A stretch of 64,000 bases of DNA from an uncultured Roseovarius sp. (GTDB lineage: Bacteria; Pseudomonadota; Alphaproteobacteria; Rhodobacterales; Rhodobacteraceae). Position 1 is the first letter of the stretch. Every line of letters starts with the position of its first letter. The notes beneath the pieces were generated by a model that was not told the origin of the DNA, did no database searches, and saw only the letters and a program-made list of their open reading frames with translations. Of this stretch, positions 25,560-34,445 are shown piece after piece. The DNA lies in assembly GCA_947499555.1 (NCBI GenBank), contig CANMOU010000002.1, forward strand, positions 507,001 to 571,000. Direction: 5' to 3'. A program made the position numbers and the translations under genes.

Positions 25560-28500
25560 TTACGCGACGAGATCGTCGTCGTTCAGATCAGAGCTGTTGA
25601 CGCCTGCCAGACGGACAGACCCTTGGTCGCCGAAGCTGATCAGGGCATCTTCGCCGTCTTGGCTGACGTTGACCGGGCCGCCGAAGTCAGGTCCGAAGTC
25701 GCCGAACCGCAGTTGGTCAAGACCAACCTGGAAGTCCTGAATGACGTCGTTGCCGAAGTTTTCGCCGAAGACAAATGTGTCGGCTCCTTCACCTCCGATC
25801 AGGATGTCATCGCCACCCTCACCGTTGATCAGGTCGTCCCCATCGGCACCGTTGAGCACATTGCTCAAGTCGCTGCCGAGGATCACGTCACTGTCGTTGG
25901 AACCAATCACGTTCTCGATCGAGCTGAGAACATCGGTCTCAATCTGGTTCTCGATCACGTCATTGATCACGATACCGGTTGGATCAATTGGCTCCTCCAC
26001 GTCGAGGGTTCCGCCTGCGTCAACCAACGTGTCTTGAACGACAGGGCCGTTCGCGCCAGCAGGTGCATTGTGCAAGTGGATGGCCGAAACCACACCTTCA
26101 ATTGGTGTCTGAAGGTCGTCCTGGCCGATGCCTACCACGCTCAGGCTGCTCGAATAGGTGACTTCACCTGTACCAAGGTTCTGAACAACTGTCAGAGTGC
26201 CTTGACCTGTTGCATCGCTGTCTGATGTTGGTCCAGGTTCCTGGCTTGCGTCCAATCCGCCGCTCAGTTCCAGCGTGCGGATGTTGCCCTCTGTCACATC
26301 ACTATCCAGCAGCAGCTGCCCACGGATTTCTCCCGCCGGGAAATCGGCTGTGTGAATGTTGAAGTAGAGGTTGCCCAGAGCAGCTTGGTCAACAAAGTCC
26401 TGACCGTTGGCGATGGCCGAGCCGAACTGATCAGGTGCATCAACCATTTGGTTGTTGACCTGAACGTCAAACCCTTCTTCGTCGTCAATCACGTCAAGAC
26501 CAGTACCCGCATCAACGATGAAGTCCTGAACCACCGGTCCGTTTGCGCCTGCCGGAGCGTTGTGCAGATGGATCGGAGTGACAACACCCGGGATGGGCGA
26601 CTGCAGATCAGCTTCATTGAGGCCGACAACGGTCAGCTCCGACGAGTAGAGAACTTCACCGGCTTCGTTGAACGAAATGGTGACAGTTGCTTCGCCTGTG
26701 GCTTCGCTGTCGGACGTCGGGCCAGGTTCCTGTGCTGCATCAAGCGATGCGGCAAGTTCGATGACGCGACCGTGGCCGAAACCTGTGTCGCTGACAACTT
26801 CGAGCTGCCCACGAATTTCACCACCCAGGAAGTCAGAAGTATGGATGTTGAAATACAGGTTGCCTGCAACGGCTTGCTCCACAAACTGAGCACCGTTTTC
26901 AATGGCTGATCCGAACTGGTTTGGCGCAGACACAACAGCGTCTGTGACACGAACTGTAAAGCCTGTGTCACGCGTGGCCGTGCCGTTGCCGTTGGCATCC
27001 AGATCAACCGTGACCGCAACGTCCAGATCTGAGAAGTCCGCTGTGTCAATGCCGTCACCACCATCGATGAAGTCATTGCCCAGACCGCCCGTGATGACGT
27101 TGTCCGCTTCACCGGCGATGATCACGTCATCGCCTGCGCCCCCGACGATATCGCCATTGGTCACGCCAAGGTCGACAAAGATGTCATCGCCATCGCTCAA
27201 AAGAACGTTGCCGTTGATCACACCTTCATCGTCGTTGACGATGGTCACAGTACCTGCATCCGACGCGTCGATTGCGTTAACTGTGCCGCGGATTTCACCT
27301 ACGTTGAGCACTGCGCCCAGAAGGTTCAAGCCGCCATCAACGCGCAGACCGGCTGCGGCGTCTGAATCTTCAGAACCCGCAATCAGACCTTCGTTTACGA
27401 CAACACCTGCGAACGAAGCGTCTTCCTGGCTTGTGAAGAGACGCAGTCCGTCACCAACCTGATTGCCTTCCACTGCGTCACCACGACCTTGCAACACACC
27501 TTCGTTCGATACGAATGCCGACACCACGTCGCCCGCGACATCGCCGGTTTGAAGCGAAACGGCCGAACCGTTGTTGCCCTTACCGGCATCAACTGTGCCG
27601 AGGTTTTCGAACGTGTAGTTGTCTGCGGTGCCGTCGGCATAGACGGTGCCATTGCGCTGGTTTCCAGTGCCAAGGATGTCGCCTTCGTTGACAACTTCCA
27701 GACCTTCACCGTCGATGTTGAGCGCGCGGCTGTCGGAAGTCACAGTGCCACGGTTCACGAAGGAACCGCCCGTGTGATCGCCTGTACCGAAGTAGACGCC
27801 GTTCTGGCCACCTTCGAACAAACCACCTTCTTCGTTGATCAGCTCACCTTGGAAGTTGATGTTGTTCACGGAACGGAACGCACCGACTGTGCCGTTGGCC
27901 CCTTCGGAAGCAACCAGACCAGAGTTGACGATGGTTCCGTCAAATGTGCCAGAGTTGCCGACATTCCCAATCCGGATGCCGTCACCGGCAGCGTTAACAC
28001 CAGCAGCGGCGTTACCGCGACCTTGGATCGTGCCTTCGTTGTTGAGCTCGAAGGTATTCTCACCGTCGATCTCAGCACCAAAACCAGAACCTTCATTGCC
28101 TTCGCCCGCATCGATTGTGCCATTGGCCAGGTTTTCGACCGAGAAGTCATCCGCTGTGCCATCGGCGTAAACGGTGCCATTGCGCTGGTTGTCTGTGCCG
28201 AGGATGTCACCACCGTTGACCAGGTTGACACCTGTGCCGTCGATGTTGACCGCGCGGCTGTCGGACTGGATGGTGCCGAAGTTCAGCACGTCAAGGTCAT
28301 GCTCGCCTTGGCCGATGTAAAGACCATTGGCTGCACCCTCGATCACACCCGTTGAGGTGTTGAGGATTTCACCTTCGGCATTTGCGCCATCGGCGATGCG
28401 GATACCGGCGGCTGTGCCTTGAGTGCTTTCCGACGAAATAAGACCAGCGTTGACGATTTCAGTGTCAAGGACTGCGCCTTCGGCACCATCATCGATGCGG

Positions 28501-29231
28501 ATACCGTCACCCGCCAGTGTCGTGTTGGACGCGGCTTGGCCACGACCCTGAATCGTTGCGCCGACACCATTGAAGATGTCAGTTTCAACAACGTCCCCCA
28601 CTTCGTCGCCTACCTGAAGCGAGATACCTGCGCCCTGGTTGCCTTCACCGGCGTCAACCGTGCCGCCTGAGAAGTTAGAAATGCTGACGTCTTCAGCCGT
28701 GCTGTTGGTGTAGATCGTGCCGTTGCGCTGATCGCCCGTGCCGACGATGTCGCCGAAGTTGCGGACATCAATGCCTTCACCTTGAATATCCACCGCGCGG
28801 CTGTCGGAAGAAATGACCCCACCACGGAAGTTGTCGAGGCTGCCAGAGCTTTGTGGCCCGGCAAACTGCAAGCCGTTAAACTCACCAGTAATCTCACCGA
28901 AGTTGCGGATGTCCGAGCTGCCCGTCGCCTGAATGCCGGTCGCCAGTGCATCTGGCCCGTTGTTGGCCTCAATGCGGCCTGTACGGAAGTTGAAGACATC
29001 AACGTCTTCACCTTGCGCCTGAATAGCAGCCACGGCGTTGTTGGTTGTAATCTCACCAAAGTTCAGCAAACGCGAAAAATCGTTCGCCAATACAAACGCG
29101 GGCGTGTCATCTACGACCGTGCTTTGGAAGAAGTTGTTGAACAAGGTTTGACCGTCGCGGGTCGTCTCTTGAGCCAGCGAAGACGACGTCAACAGACGTG
29201 CGCGCAGGCTGGATAGAAGTTGGAAAAGCAT
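25560..29231 (-). CDS. Large secreted repeat protein with CHRD segments and RTX calcium repeats
   Basis: 1223 residues, very acidic, almost free of cysteine, starting at an ATG preceded by GGAG. There is no cleavable signal; the C-terminal layout fits type I export. Residues 142-675 contain three copies of a 176-181-residue module opening with SDSRA, then QRNGT and GDG(I/L)R landmarks. RTX nonapeptides (GGxGxDxUx) occur at about 697-729 and 1126-1155. CHRD segments cover about 765-1078, with HLHNAPAGANGPVVQD twice and NLYFNIHT...GEIRGQL twice. Function is unknown; adhesion or surface-layer roles are known for similar architectures. The exporter and fusion protein follow downstream. Confidence 0.88.
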   Translation of the reverse strand: MLFQLLSSLRARLLTSSSLAQETTRDGQTLFNNFFQSTVVDDTPAFVLANDFSRLLNFGEITTNNAVAAIQAQGEDVDVFNFRTGRIEANNGPDALATGIQATGSSDIRNFGEITGEFNGLQFAGPQSSGSLDNFRGGVISSDSRAVDIQGEGIDVRNFGDIVGTGDQRNGTIYTNSTAEDVSISNFSGGTVDAGEGNQGAGISLQVGDEVGDVVETDIFNGVGATIQGRGQAASNTTLAGDGIRIDDGAEGAVLDTEIVNAGLISSESTQGTAAGIRIADGANAEGEILNTSTGVIEGAANGLYIGQGEHDLDVLNFGTIQSDSRAVNIDGTGVNLVNGGDILGTDNQRNGTVYADGTADDFSVENLANGTIDAGEGNEGSGFGAEIDGENTFELNNEGTIQGRGNAAAGVNAAGDGIRIGNVGNSGTFDGTIVNSGLVASEGANGTVGAFRSVNNINFQGELINEEGGLFEGGQNGVYFGTGDHTGGSFVNRGTVTSDSRALNIDGEGLEVVNEGDILGTGNQRNGTVYADGTADNYTFENLGTVDAGKGNNGSAVSLQTGDVAGDVVSAFVSNEGVLQGRGDAVEGNQVGDGLRLFTSQEDASFAGVVVNEGLIAGSEDSDAAAGLRVDGGLNLLGAVLNVGEIRGTVNAIDASDAGTVTIVNDDEGVINGNVLLSDGDDIFVDLGVTNGDIVGGAGDDVIIAGEADNVITGGLGNDFIDGGDGIDTADFSDLDVAVTVDLDANGNGTATRDTGFTVRVTDAVVSAPNQFGSAIENGAQFVEQAVAGNLYFNIHTSDFLGGEIRGQLEVVSDTGFGHGRVIELAASLDAAQEPGPTSDSEATGEATVTISFNEAGEVLYSSELTVVGLNEADLQSPIPGVVTPIHLHNAPAGANGPVVQDFIVDAGTGLDVIDDEEGFDVQVNNQMVDAPDQFGSAIANGQDFVDQAALGNLYFNIHTADFPAGEIRGQLLLDSDVTEGNIRTLELSGGLDASQEPGPTSDSDATGQGTLTVVQNLGTGEVTYSSSLSVVGIGQDDLQTPIEGVVSAIHLHNAPAGANGPVVQDTLVDAGGTLDVEEPIDPTGIVINDVIENQIETDVLSSIENVIGSNDSDVILGSDLSNVLNGADGDDLINGEGGDDILIGGEGADTFVFGENFGNDVIQDFQVGLDQLRFGDFGPDFGGPVNVSQDGEDALISFGDQGSVRLAGVNSSDLNDDDLVA
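25998..26939 (-). repeat. Duplicated CHRD-related segment in the secreted protein
   Basis: Residues 765-1078 show the order tail-head-tail-head, where tail is the NLYFNIHT...GEIRGQL part and head the ASLDAAQEPGPTS...HLHNAPAGANGPV part. The two copies are about 160 residues apart and very similar. One complete head-tail domain is thus flanked by an orphan tail in front and an orphan head behind. Confidence 0.75.
27207..28808 (-). repeat. Three tandem ~0.53-kb coding repeats in the secreted protein
   Basis: Module boundaries by the recurring SDSRA codons fall at 28808, 28265 and 27737, giving periods of 543 and 528 bases; the third ends near 27207. Each starts with near-identical DNA encoding the SDSRA and QRNGT landmarks and then diverges, so the copies are old enough to have drifted but are clearly homologous. 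Confidence 0.8.
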
Positions 29232-29583
29232 GGGTTACTCCATCATTCTTGCTTTGATATGCAGTCGCCCCTCGCAACGGGGGTTCGTACGAGCAAAGGT
29301 CTATGCAGCCGGACGGGTCAGCAGAAATTCATGTTCCGAATTGGCCCTATAACCAACGCGAATACTCACAGGGTTCGTGAAAAAGCACCGAATTAAAGCA
29401 CTTAAAAACAAGAGCTTAGACTTTTTTATCATGGATCACAGATTATTCACTGCCGTGTTTTGACAAATCCGTCAGCAAACGTGATTGCATTGAGGGCATG
29501 TATCGCGTGTATTTTGCGCGTCATGGCGGCAAAAGCAGGCCACAGCTTCGACACTCGCAACTTTCAAATCGCGCACGGTTCGT
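29232..29583. other. Divergent intergenic region before the secreted-protein gene
   Basis: 352 bp without a gene, between the LysR-type regulator and the large secreted-protein gene. It must hold the promoter of the secretion operon and the regulator's own promoter. The part around 29380-29430 is A+T rich. I could not single out convincing -35/-10 pairs or a LysR T-N11-A box. Confidence 0.5.
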
Positions 29584-30501
29584 ATGAATTTTAGAGACCT
29601 GGAATATGTCCTTGCGGTTGCACAACACGGCAACTTCAGCCAGGCGGCGGCGGTGTGCAATGTCTCGCAACCGGCTCTCTCAAACCAGATCAAGAAGCTG
29701 GAACAGGAGTTGGGCGCGGAGCTTTTTCTTCGTTTGACTGGCGAAGTTCGAGCAACTGAATGTGGCCAACGCATCGTCGAAATTGCCGAACGTATCCTTG
29801 GTGATGCGCAACAGATCAAAGACACCGCCACTCAATTCCGAGACCCGGAGGCAGTCCCCTTCAAGATTGGTATGACGCCGACGCTGGCACCCTATCTGAC
29901 ACAGTACTTTGCGGATCTCTTCAAGACCCTCTTCCCCGGCATGAGTGTCATCATGATCGAAGATCTGCCGCATAACATGTTGCAGATGGTCGAGGATCAT
30001 GAACTGGACACCGCGTTGGTCGCCAAGACCAACCACAAGGAAAGCTTCGATTTCACATCGATCTGGACAGAGCCTCTTTACCTGGCGATGCGCGAAGACC
30101 ATCCACTTAGCACGCTGGCAACAATCTCACCCGAAGACGTCCCAATGCATGACTTCATTCGGCTGCCATATTCCTTTGGATATGATCTTGAAGCGCGTCT
30201 TCCTTCGCCCGACAGCGCCTCAAGGATTGGCAAACGGTTTGATCTATCCGCCCTGCGATTTGAGACTGTCTGCCGACATGTCTGCCATACGGATGATTGC
30301 ACAATTGTCTCGGCGCTTGCGGCTGAGCAATTCAAGCGAGATAACTGGCCGATGAGTTTTGTTCTCTTTGAAGGGCCTGGCAATCTGCGCAATCTAGGAG
30401 CAGTTTCCCGACCGAACTGTCCGCGCAAGTCGCTTCTTTTGAAGATTGCCGGGTATATCCACGACTCGCCGCCACAAGGCGTCACGCCGACATTCCGCTA
30501 G
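29584..30501 (+). CDS. LysR-family transcriptional regulator (OxyR-like)
   Basis: 305 residues. The N-terminal winged helix-turn-helix is clear: MNFRDLEYVLAVAQHGNFSQ, then VSQPALSNQIKKLE. The effector domain starts KIGMTPTLAPYL, as in OxyR-like proteins. The peroxidatic Cys199 of OxyR has no counterpart at the matching place (FIRLPYSFGYDLE, tyrosine/glycine instead); however three cysteines cluster in VCRHVCHTDDCTIV, with another in RPNCPRK. Hydrogen peroxide sensing by the classical mechanism is therefore unlikely. It is divergent from the secreted-protein gene and convergent with the Rieske operon; either could be its target. The start lacks a good ribosome site. Confidence 0.9.
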   Translation: MNFRDLEYVLAVAQHGNFSQAAAVCNVSQPALSNQIKKLEQELGAELFLRLTGEVRATECGQRIVEIAERILGDAQQIKDTATQFRDPEAVPFKIGMTPTLAPYLTQYFADLFKTLFPGMSVIMIEDLPHNMLQMVEDHELDTALVAKTNHKESFDFTSIWTEPLYLAMREDHPLSTLATISPEDVPMHDFIRLPYSFGYDLEARLPSPDSASRIGKRFDLSALRFETVCRHVCHTDDCTIVSALAAEQFKRDNWPMSFVLFEGPGNLRNLGAVSRPNCPRKSLLLKIAGYIHDSPPQGVTPTFR

Positions 30502-30671
30502 GTGCCAGCTCAACGCTACGAGGTTCGTCTTCGGTTCATGCCGCCCTTTATCTGAAGTGCAAAGGCACCCGGTCAGAACCTGTTTTGCGGAACCCTTTAG
30601 ACATGGTTCCGTGTTCAGAGCCTTGGATTGAGGCCAACGCCGAGATGGCCATGCAAGCAGTCTCGTCAGCA

Positions 30672-30914
30672 TCATATCTCGTAAAGATGTTGAACATCGA
30701 CACCTTCGAACGCGGCCAAATCCTCCGGATCCTCATGGTCGAATTTGCAGCACCGGCGATAGATCTCTAGCAACTCAAGAGTCATCATATGATTCTGATA
30801 GAAATACATTGCCGCCCCATAGCGCGCTGCCCCTGACCCCGGCTGACCGACAGGGAGGGAGAGCAGTTTATTCTGATGTGACATTTCTTTCGTATTCGCT
30901 GGCGCCGGTTTCAT
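30672..30914 (-). CDS. Small protein coupled to the Rieske oxygenase
   Basis: 80 residues; I do not recognise a family. Its ATG overlaps the Rieske gene stop by four bases (ATGA, 30911-30914), strong evidence that it is a real, translationally coupled gene. The N-terminal 30 residues are polar, the middle is YGAAMYFYQNHMMTLELLEIYRRCCKF, with adjacent cysteines, followed by DHEDPEDLAAFEGVD. No signal or membrane segment is evident. A helper or electron-transfer role for the oxygenase/flavoenzyme pair is possible from position only. It contains no ferredoxin-type cysteine set. Confidence 0.65.
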   Translation of the reverse strand: MKPAPANTKEMSHQNKLLSLPVGQPGSGAARYGAAMYFYQNHMMTLELLEIYRRCCKFDHEDPEDLAAFEGVDVQHLYEI

Positions 30915-32101
30915 CCAACTTCTGCGGCCATTTTAGCGTTGAGTAGGCGTACTTCATCCTCTTGCGGCGCTTCTTCGACGGAGTAGATCGGAAGGCGCGC
31001 TCGCAAATGGTCATGATGAGTACGCAGCCCATATTCGAGATCTGACAGGTAGAACCCTTCAAAAAACTCCGACGTCATCGCCTCGTTCGACCAAATCGTA
31101 AGTTGGATGTCTTCATCCACAGTTTCACGATCAATACGGCTCGCCAAATACCTGGCAAGCCTTTGCTGCCGATCTTCATTTTCATGTTTATAGACGCCTG
31201 ATCGCAGAAGGGTCCGATCAGTCGAAATTGGAAACTCCTGATAAAACAGAACTGTTTCAGGTGTGGTGGCGATCACTACATTGGGAAAAATGCCGTAATA
31301 CAGCCATTTGCGATGAAGGTCCTCCGGCAGAAATGACTGAGGCTTGGAATACTTCTTGTAATTCCTGACTGCCCAGCGCCGGCCCTTTGATGGTGTGAAG
31401 CATCCTTCCGTTCTGCTTATGCCATCGACATAGGGCTCATCCAAGTAAGCCGCGCCATAAAGATCCTGCAAGGCCGGGTGCGCCATGGTAACGTGATACC
31501 CCTCGTTATCGACATCTCGTACCGATTTCCAGTTGACCGGAGACTCTTCAGTCCACATGTCACCGACGGGTACATGATCCGCCATGCGATACCCCGCTGC
31601 CTCTTCTTCGAATGGCTGCATGAGCTCTGCGACAGACGGCTGTGGACCGGGCTTGAACCGGATGAAGACGAAACCGTTCCAAATCTCCATCTCAAGTGTG
31701 CGTAAGGCAAACTCATGCTTGTCGAGCGGAGGAAATGTGTCAGGCCGCGCCGCACCCCGCAATGTTCCATCAAGATTGTAGACCCAGCCATGAAAGGGGC
31801 AGATCATCGCGCTGGGGCAATTGCCACTGTCTTCGGCCACCAGCCGAGAACCGCGATGTCGGCAAATGTTTTGAAAGGCGCGCAACTCGCCCGCCGTGTC
31901 GCGCAGGATAATTGCTCTTTCGCCACACACATCGAAGGTCTGGAAATCGCCAGACTCTGGCACGTCTGAAACGTGGCAGGCAATTTGCCAGTGGTTCTTG
32001 AAAATCTCCTCCTTTTCAAGCTCCAACAGCTGCGGGCTATGATAACTCCAGCCCGGCAAGCCGCGACGATCCCAATCGTTCGGAATTTGAATATCTCTCA
32101 T
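30911..32101 (-). CDS. Rieske non-heme iron oxygenase, alpha subunit (betaine/carnitine-oxygenase type)
   Basis: 396 residues. The Rieske cluster ligands are C80/H82 (CRHRGS) and C101/H104 (CPFHGW). The mononuclear iron site reads NEGYHVTMAH, with H203 and H208. At the bridging position, three residues before H203, there is glutamate (E200) rather than the usual aspartate, as in carnitine oxygenase CntA, suggesting a quaternary or methylated amine substrate rather than an aromatic ring. A reductase must be supplied; none is adjacent unless the flavoenzyme upstream serves. Second gene of the flavoenzyme-Rieske-small-protein string. Confidence 0.92.
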   Translation of the reverse strand: MRDIQIPNDWDRRGLPGWSYHSPQLLELEKEEIFKNHWQIACHVSDVPESGDFQTFDVCGERAIILRDTAGELRAFQNICRHRGSRLVAEDSGNCPSAMICPFHGWVYNLDGTLRGAARPDTFPPLDKHEFALRTLEMEIWNGFVFIRFKPGPQPSVAELMQPFEEEAAGYRMADHVPVGDMWTEESPVNWKSVRDVDNEGYHVTMAHPALQDLYGAAYLDEPYVDGISRTEGCFTPSKGRRWAVRNYKKYSKPQSFLPEDLHRKWLYYGIFPNVVIATTPETVLFYQEFPISTDRTLLRSGVYKHENEDRQQRLARYLASRIDRETVDEDIQLTIWSNEAMTSEFFEGFYLSDLEYGLRTHHDHLRARLPIYSVEEAPQEDEVRLLNAKMAAEVG

Positions 32102-32290
32102 GGGTCAATTCCTTCTTCAGCCCATTTTTCCAATCTCTGTAGAAAACCCGACTCTGTCTCGGATCCGTTCGCGTCAGATATTCGCTCTCTTTCCCCTGCA
32201 ATCGCAAACCTTTTACCGACAGGTCCAACCAATGACAGGTCTTGAGATGTCACTAAGATTTAAGCCTAGCGTTGGGGTGCTGATCACCTC

Positions 32291-34378
32291 TCAAACGCTA
32301 ACCTCAGGCCAGGCTTTACCTTCTTCAAAGTCGTTCTCCCGTCGAAAAGGTATGTCCGGGTCAACGGGCATATCCAGGTTACGGGCATATTGGTGCCCGC
32401 TGTAAACCGCCTGCGCGATTGTTCCGGGTGCGTAACAATCACCAACCCGCGTCACCGATTTGAGACCGTGTTTCTCCCAGGTGCTACGGTGCGCCTCCAG
32501 TTCATGAAACAGGCCATCATCGCTGATGCGCGAAGTGACAGGCACGACGGAGCTGGCGTAGATCCGACGATGTTTGCCGGTAAAGACGCAGGATAGATCG
32601 ACATACCCTTCTCCCACGGCTTTGATGCCCTGATTGCAAAGGATCTCAACGCCCAGCTCGCGCAAGCGCACCTGAATGTGTTCATATTCCAAAGTGAAAT
32701 GCGTCCAGCCGGCAACCTCCGCCGAAGGCGTAACGATAATAGTCTTTAACCCCTCGGTAGCCAGTTGCTCTGCGATCGCACTGCCAAGATAGTAGTGATC
32801 ATCATCGAAGATCAGCACAGGGCCTTTCGGGCGTTCTCCGGCCATCACAGCATCTGGTGACAGAACCATGGGCGCATCGACCCCGGTCAACGGAAACCGA
32901 TGGTGGATGCCAACGAAGTCTGTGCGCCAAGATGCGCCGGTGGCAAGTACGACATGACCGTGACCAAGCTCTAGCACTGATTGCGCTGTTATCTTGCTTT
33001 GCGTGAAAAGGTCCACGTTGGCGCGTGCGGACAACAGACTAACACGGTAGTCAACGACGCGGTTCCACTGCCTCAACGGGGCAAGCGCCGTTTCCCGAAT
33101 GACACGACCACCCAGCCTTTCCCCCGCCTCAGCCAACGTCACCTTATAACCCCGGTTTGACAACGCCAGTGACGCCTCTAGCCCTGCGGGGCCGCCGCCG
33201 ACAACGAGAGCACTTTCATCTGAAGCCGCGGGTGAAATCCGTTCTGGATGCCATCCTTTACGCCATTCTTCTCCCATCGTTGGATTTTGGGTGCAGCGCA
33301 TCGGGTATGCGACGTAGTCACCGGACGTACACATATTACAGCCAATGCATTCACGAATCTCGTGAGATCGGCCTTCCTTGATTTTGTTCGGCAAGAATGG
33401 ATCAGCAATCGATGGTCTGGCCGCGCCAATGAGGTCGAGCACACCGCGCTTGATTTGAGAGACCATCGTGTCAGGCGACGTGAAACGGCCAACGCCGACC
33501 ACCGGCTTTGTTGTCAGGCTTTTTACAAAGCCGACATAGTCTTCCTGCGATCCCTCGTTTCCAAACCTTGATGGCAATGAATCATTGCCCCAGTCCGCCA
33601 CGTTTACATCCCAAAGATCGGGTAATTCGGCCAAAGACCCAACGATATCTTCCGCTTCAGACCTGTTCATGCCCTCATCGCCCAAAAGCTCGTCAACGGC
33701 AAAGCGGAAGGCGACTGCGCAATCATTTCCGACGGCATCCTTGGTATCTTCCAGAACCTCACGGACGAGACGCACTCGGTTCTCAAGGCTTCCACCATAT
33801 TCGTCTGTCCGGTGATTGAAGCGCTTGAGAAGGAACTGATACAGCAGCGTCATAATCCCGTGTGCGGCATAGACATAAATGATGTCATAACCTGCTTCCC
33901 GCGAGCGCAGTGCGGCTTCCCGAAACCAGCGGCGCAACGTCTTAATATCCTCTTTGTCCATGCCGCGCGCCTGCGTCGAGTTTGATGTCTCATTTGGCGC
34001 AGGTGATGGTGCAATCGAAGGGATGCGAGAAAGGTAGTTGCTGACGGATTGTCCGTTGTGAACAAGCTGGATGCCGGCCAGCGCGCCATGTTCATGCACC
34101 TTGTTCACCATCAACCGATGGACCGGCAAGTCACTGTCATCCCAAAGCCGCATCAGCGTTGCCGGCGTCAGATCGCTTGTCGGGTGAACAGAGCACTCCT
34201 CGGTGCAAACCACACCCCATCCACCTTCCGCCTTAACGCCCCGCATCTCCGCCATCGTGCGTGGCCAGCGATGTCCCATGCCATTGCAATGCGGAACTTG
34301 GTAGAACCGGTTCTTTGTGATTTTCGGTCCGATCTTGAGCGGTTCGAAAAGTATCTCGTGGTTTGGCTCAATCGTCAT
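32291..34378 (-). CDS. Trimethylamine/dimethylamine-dehydrogenase-like flavoprotein
   Basis: 695 residues from MTIEPNHEILFEPLKIG (an ATG two codons upstream at 34384 has too short a ribosome-site spacing). It resembles TMADH along its whole length: FMN barrel, 4Fe-4S segment (C344, C347, C350, C362 in ECIGCNMC and MRCTQN), then the ADP/FAD-like domain with VVGGGPAGLEA. Cys31 in FYQVPHC corresponds to the cysteine that carries 6-S-cysteinyl FMN; Y170, H173 and D266 match the catalytic triad and W263 one of the aromatic-bowl residues. The bowl tyrosine is replaced by E61 and the third aromatic is not kept, so trimethylamine is probably not the substrate. N-demethylation is the expected reaction. 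Confidence 0.9.
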   Translation of the reverse strand: MTIEPNHEILFEPLKIGPKITKNRFYQVPHCNGMGHRWPRTMAEMRGVKAEGGWGVVCTEECSVHPTSDLTPATLMRLWDDSDLPVHRLMVNKVHEHGALAGIQLVHNGQSVSNYLSRIPSIAPSPAPNETSNSTQARGMDKEDIKTLRRWFREAALRSREAGYDIIYVYAAHGIMTLLYQFLLKRFNHRTDEYGGSLENRVRLVREVLEDTKDAVGNDCAVAFRFAVDELLGDEGMNRSEAEDIVGSLAELPDLWDVNVADWGNDSLPSRFGNEGSQEDYVGFVKSLTTKPVVGVGRFTSPDTMVSQIKRGVLDLIGAARPSIADPFLPNKIKEGRSHEIRECIGCNMCTSGDYVAYPMRCTQNPTMGEEWRKGWHPERISPAASDESALVVGGGPAGLEASLALSNRGYKVTLAEAGERLGGRVIRETALAPLRQWNRVVDYRVSLLSARANVDLFTQSKITAQSVLELGHGHVVLATGASWRTDFVGIHHRFPLTGVDAPMVLSPDAVMAGERPKGPVLIFDDDHYYLGSAIAEQLATEGLKTIIVTPSAEVAGWTHFTLEYEHIQVRLRELGVEILCNQGIKAVGEGYVDLSCVFTGKHRRIYASSVVPVTSRISDDGLFHELEAHRSTWEKHGLKSVTRVGDCYAPGTIAQAVYSGHQYARNLDMPVDPDIPFRRENDFEEGKAWPEVSV

Positions 34379-34425
34379 TCCCATGGGGCTCCATCTCTGC
34401 GCTACGACAGATCTCCGACACGAAT

Positions 34426-34445
34426 CTGACTGAACAGTCAGTCAG
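34426..34445. promoter_or_regulatory. Candidate TetR-family operator
   Basis: CTGACTGA-ACAG-TCAGTCAG is a perfect 8-bp inverted repeat with a 4-bp spacer, centred about 58 bases upstream of the flavoenzyme start. Its TGACTGA/TCAGTCA arms look like sites of TetR regulators of the BetI group. A TetR gene of that kind is encoded at 39306-39953 in the facing operon. Confidence 0.65.

Noticed and set aside
27207-28808. Regular repeats resembling a CRISPR or intergenic repeat array
   Set aside because: The repeats are in-frame coding modules of about 530 bases in the secreted protein.
30548-30736. A frame that might continue the 80-residue Rieske-coupled protein after a frameshift
   Set aside because: Overlap frame is plausible by eye but nothing identifies it as the same protein; a frameshift cannot be claimed without homologues.
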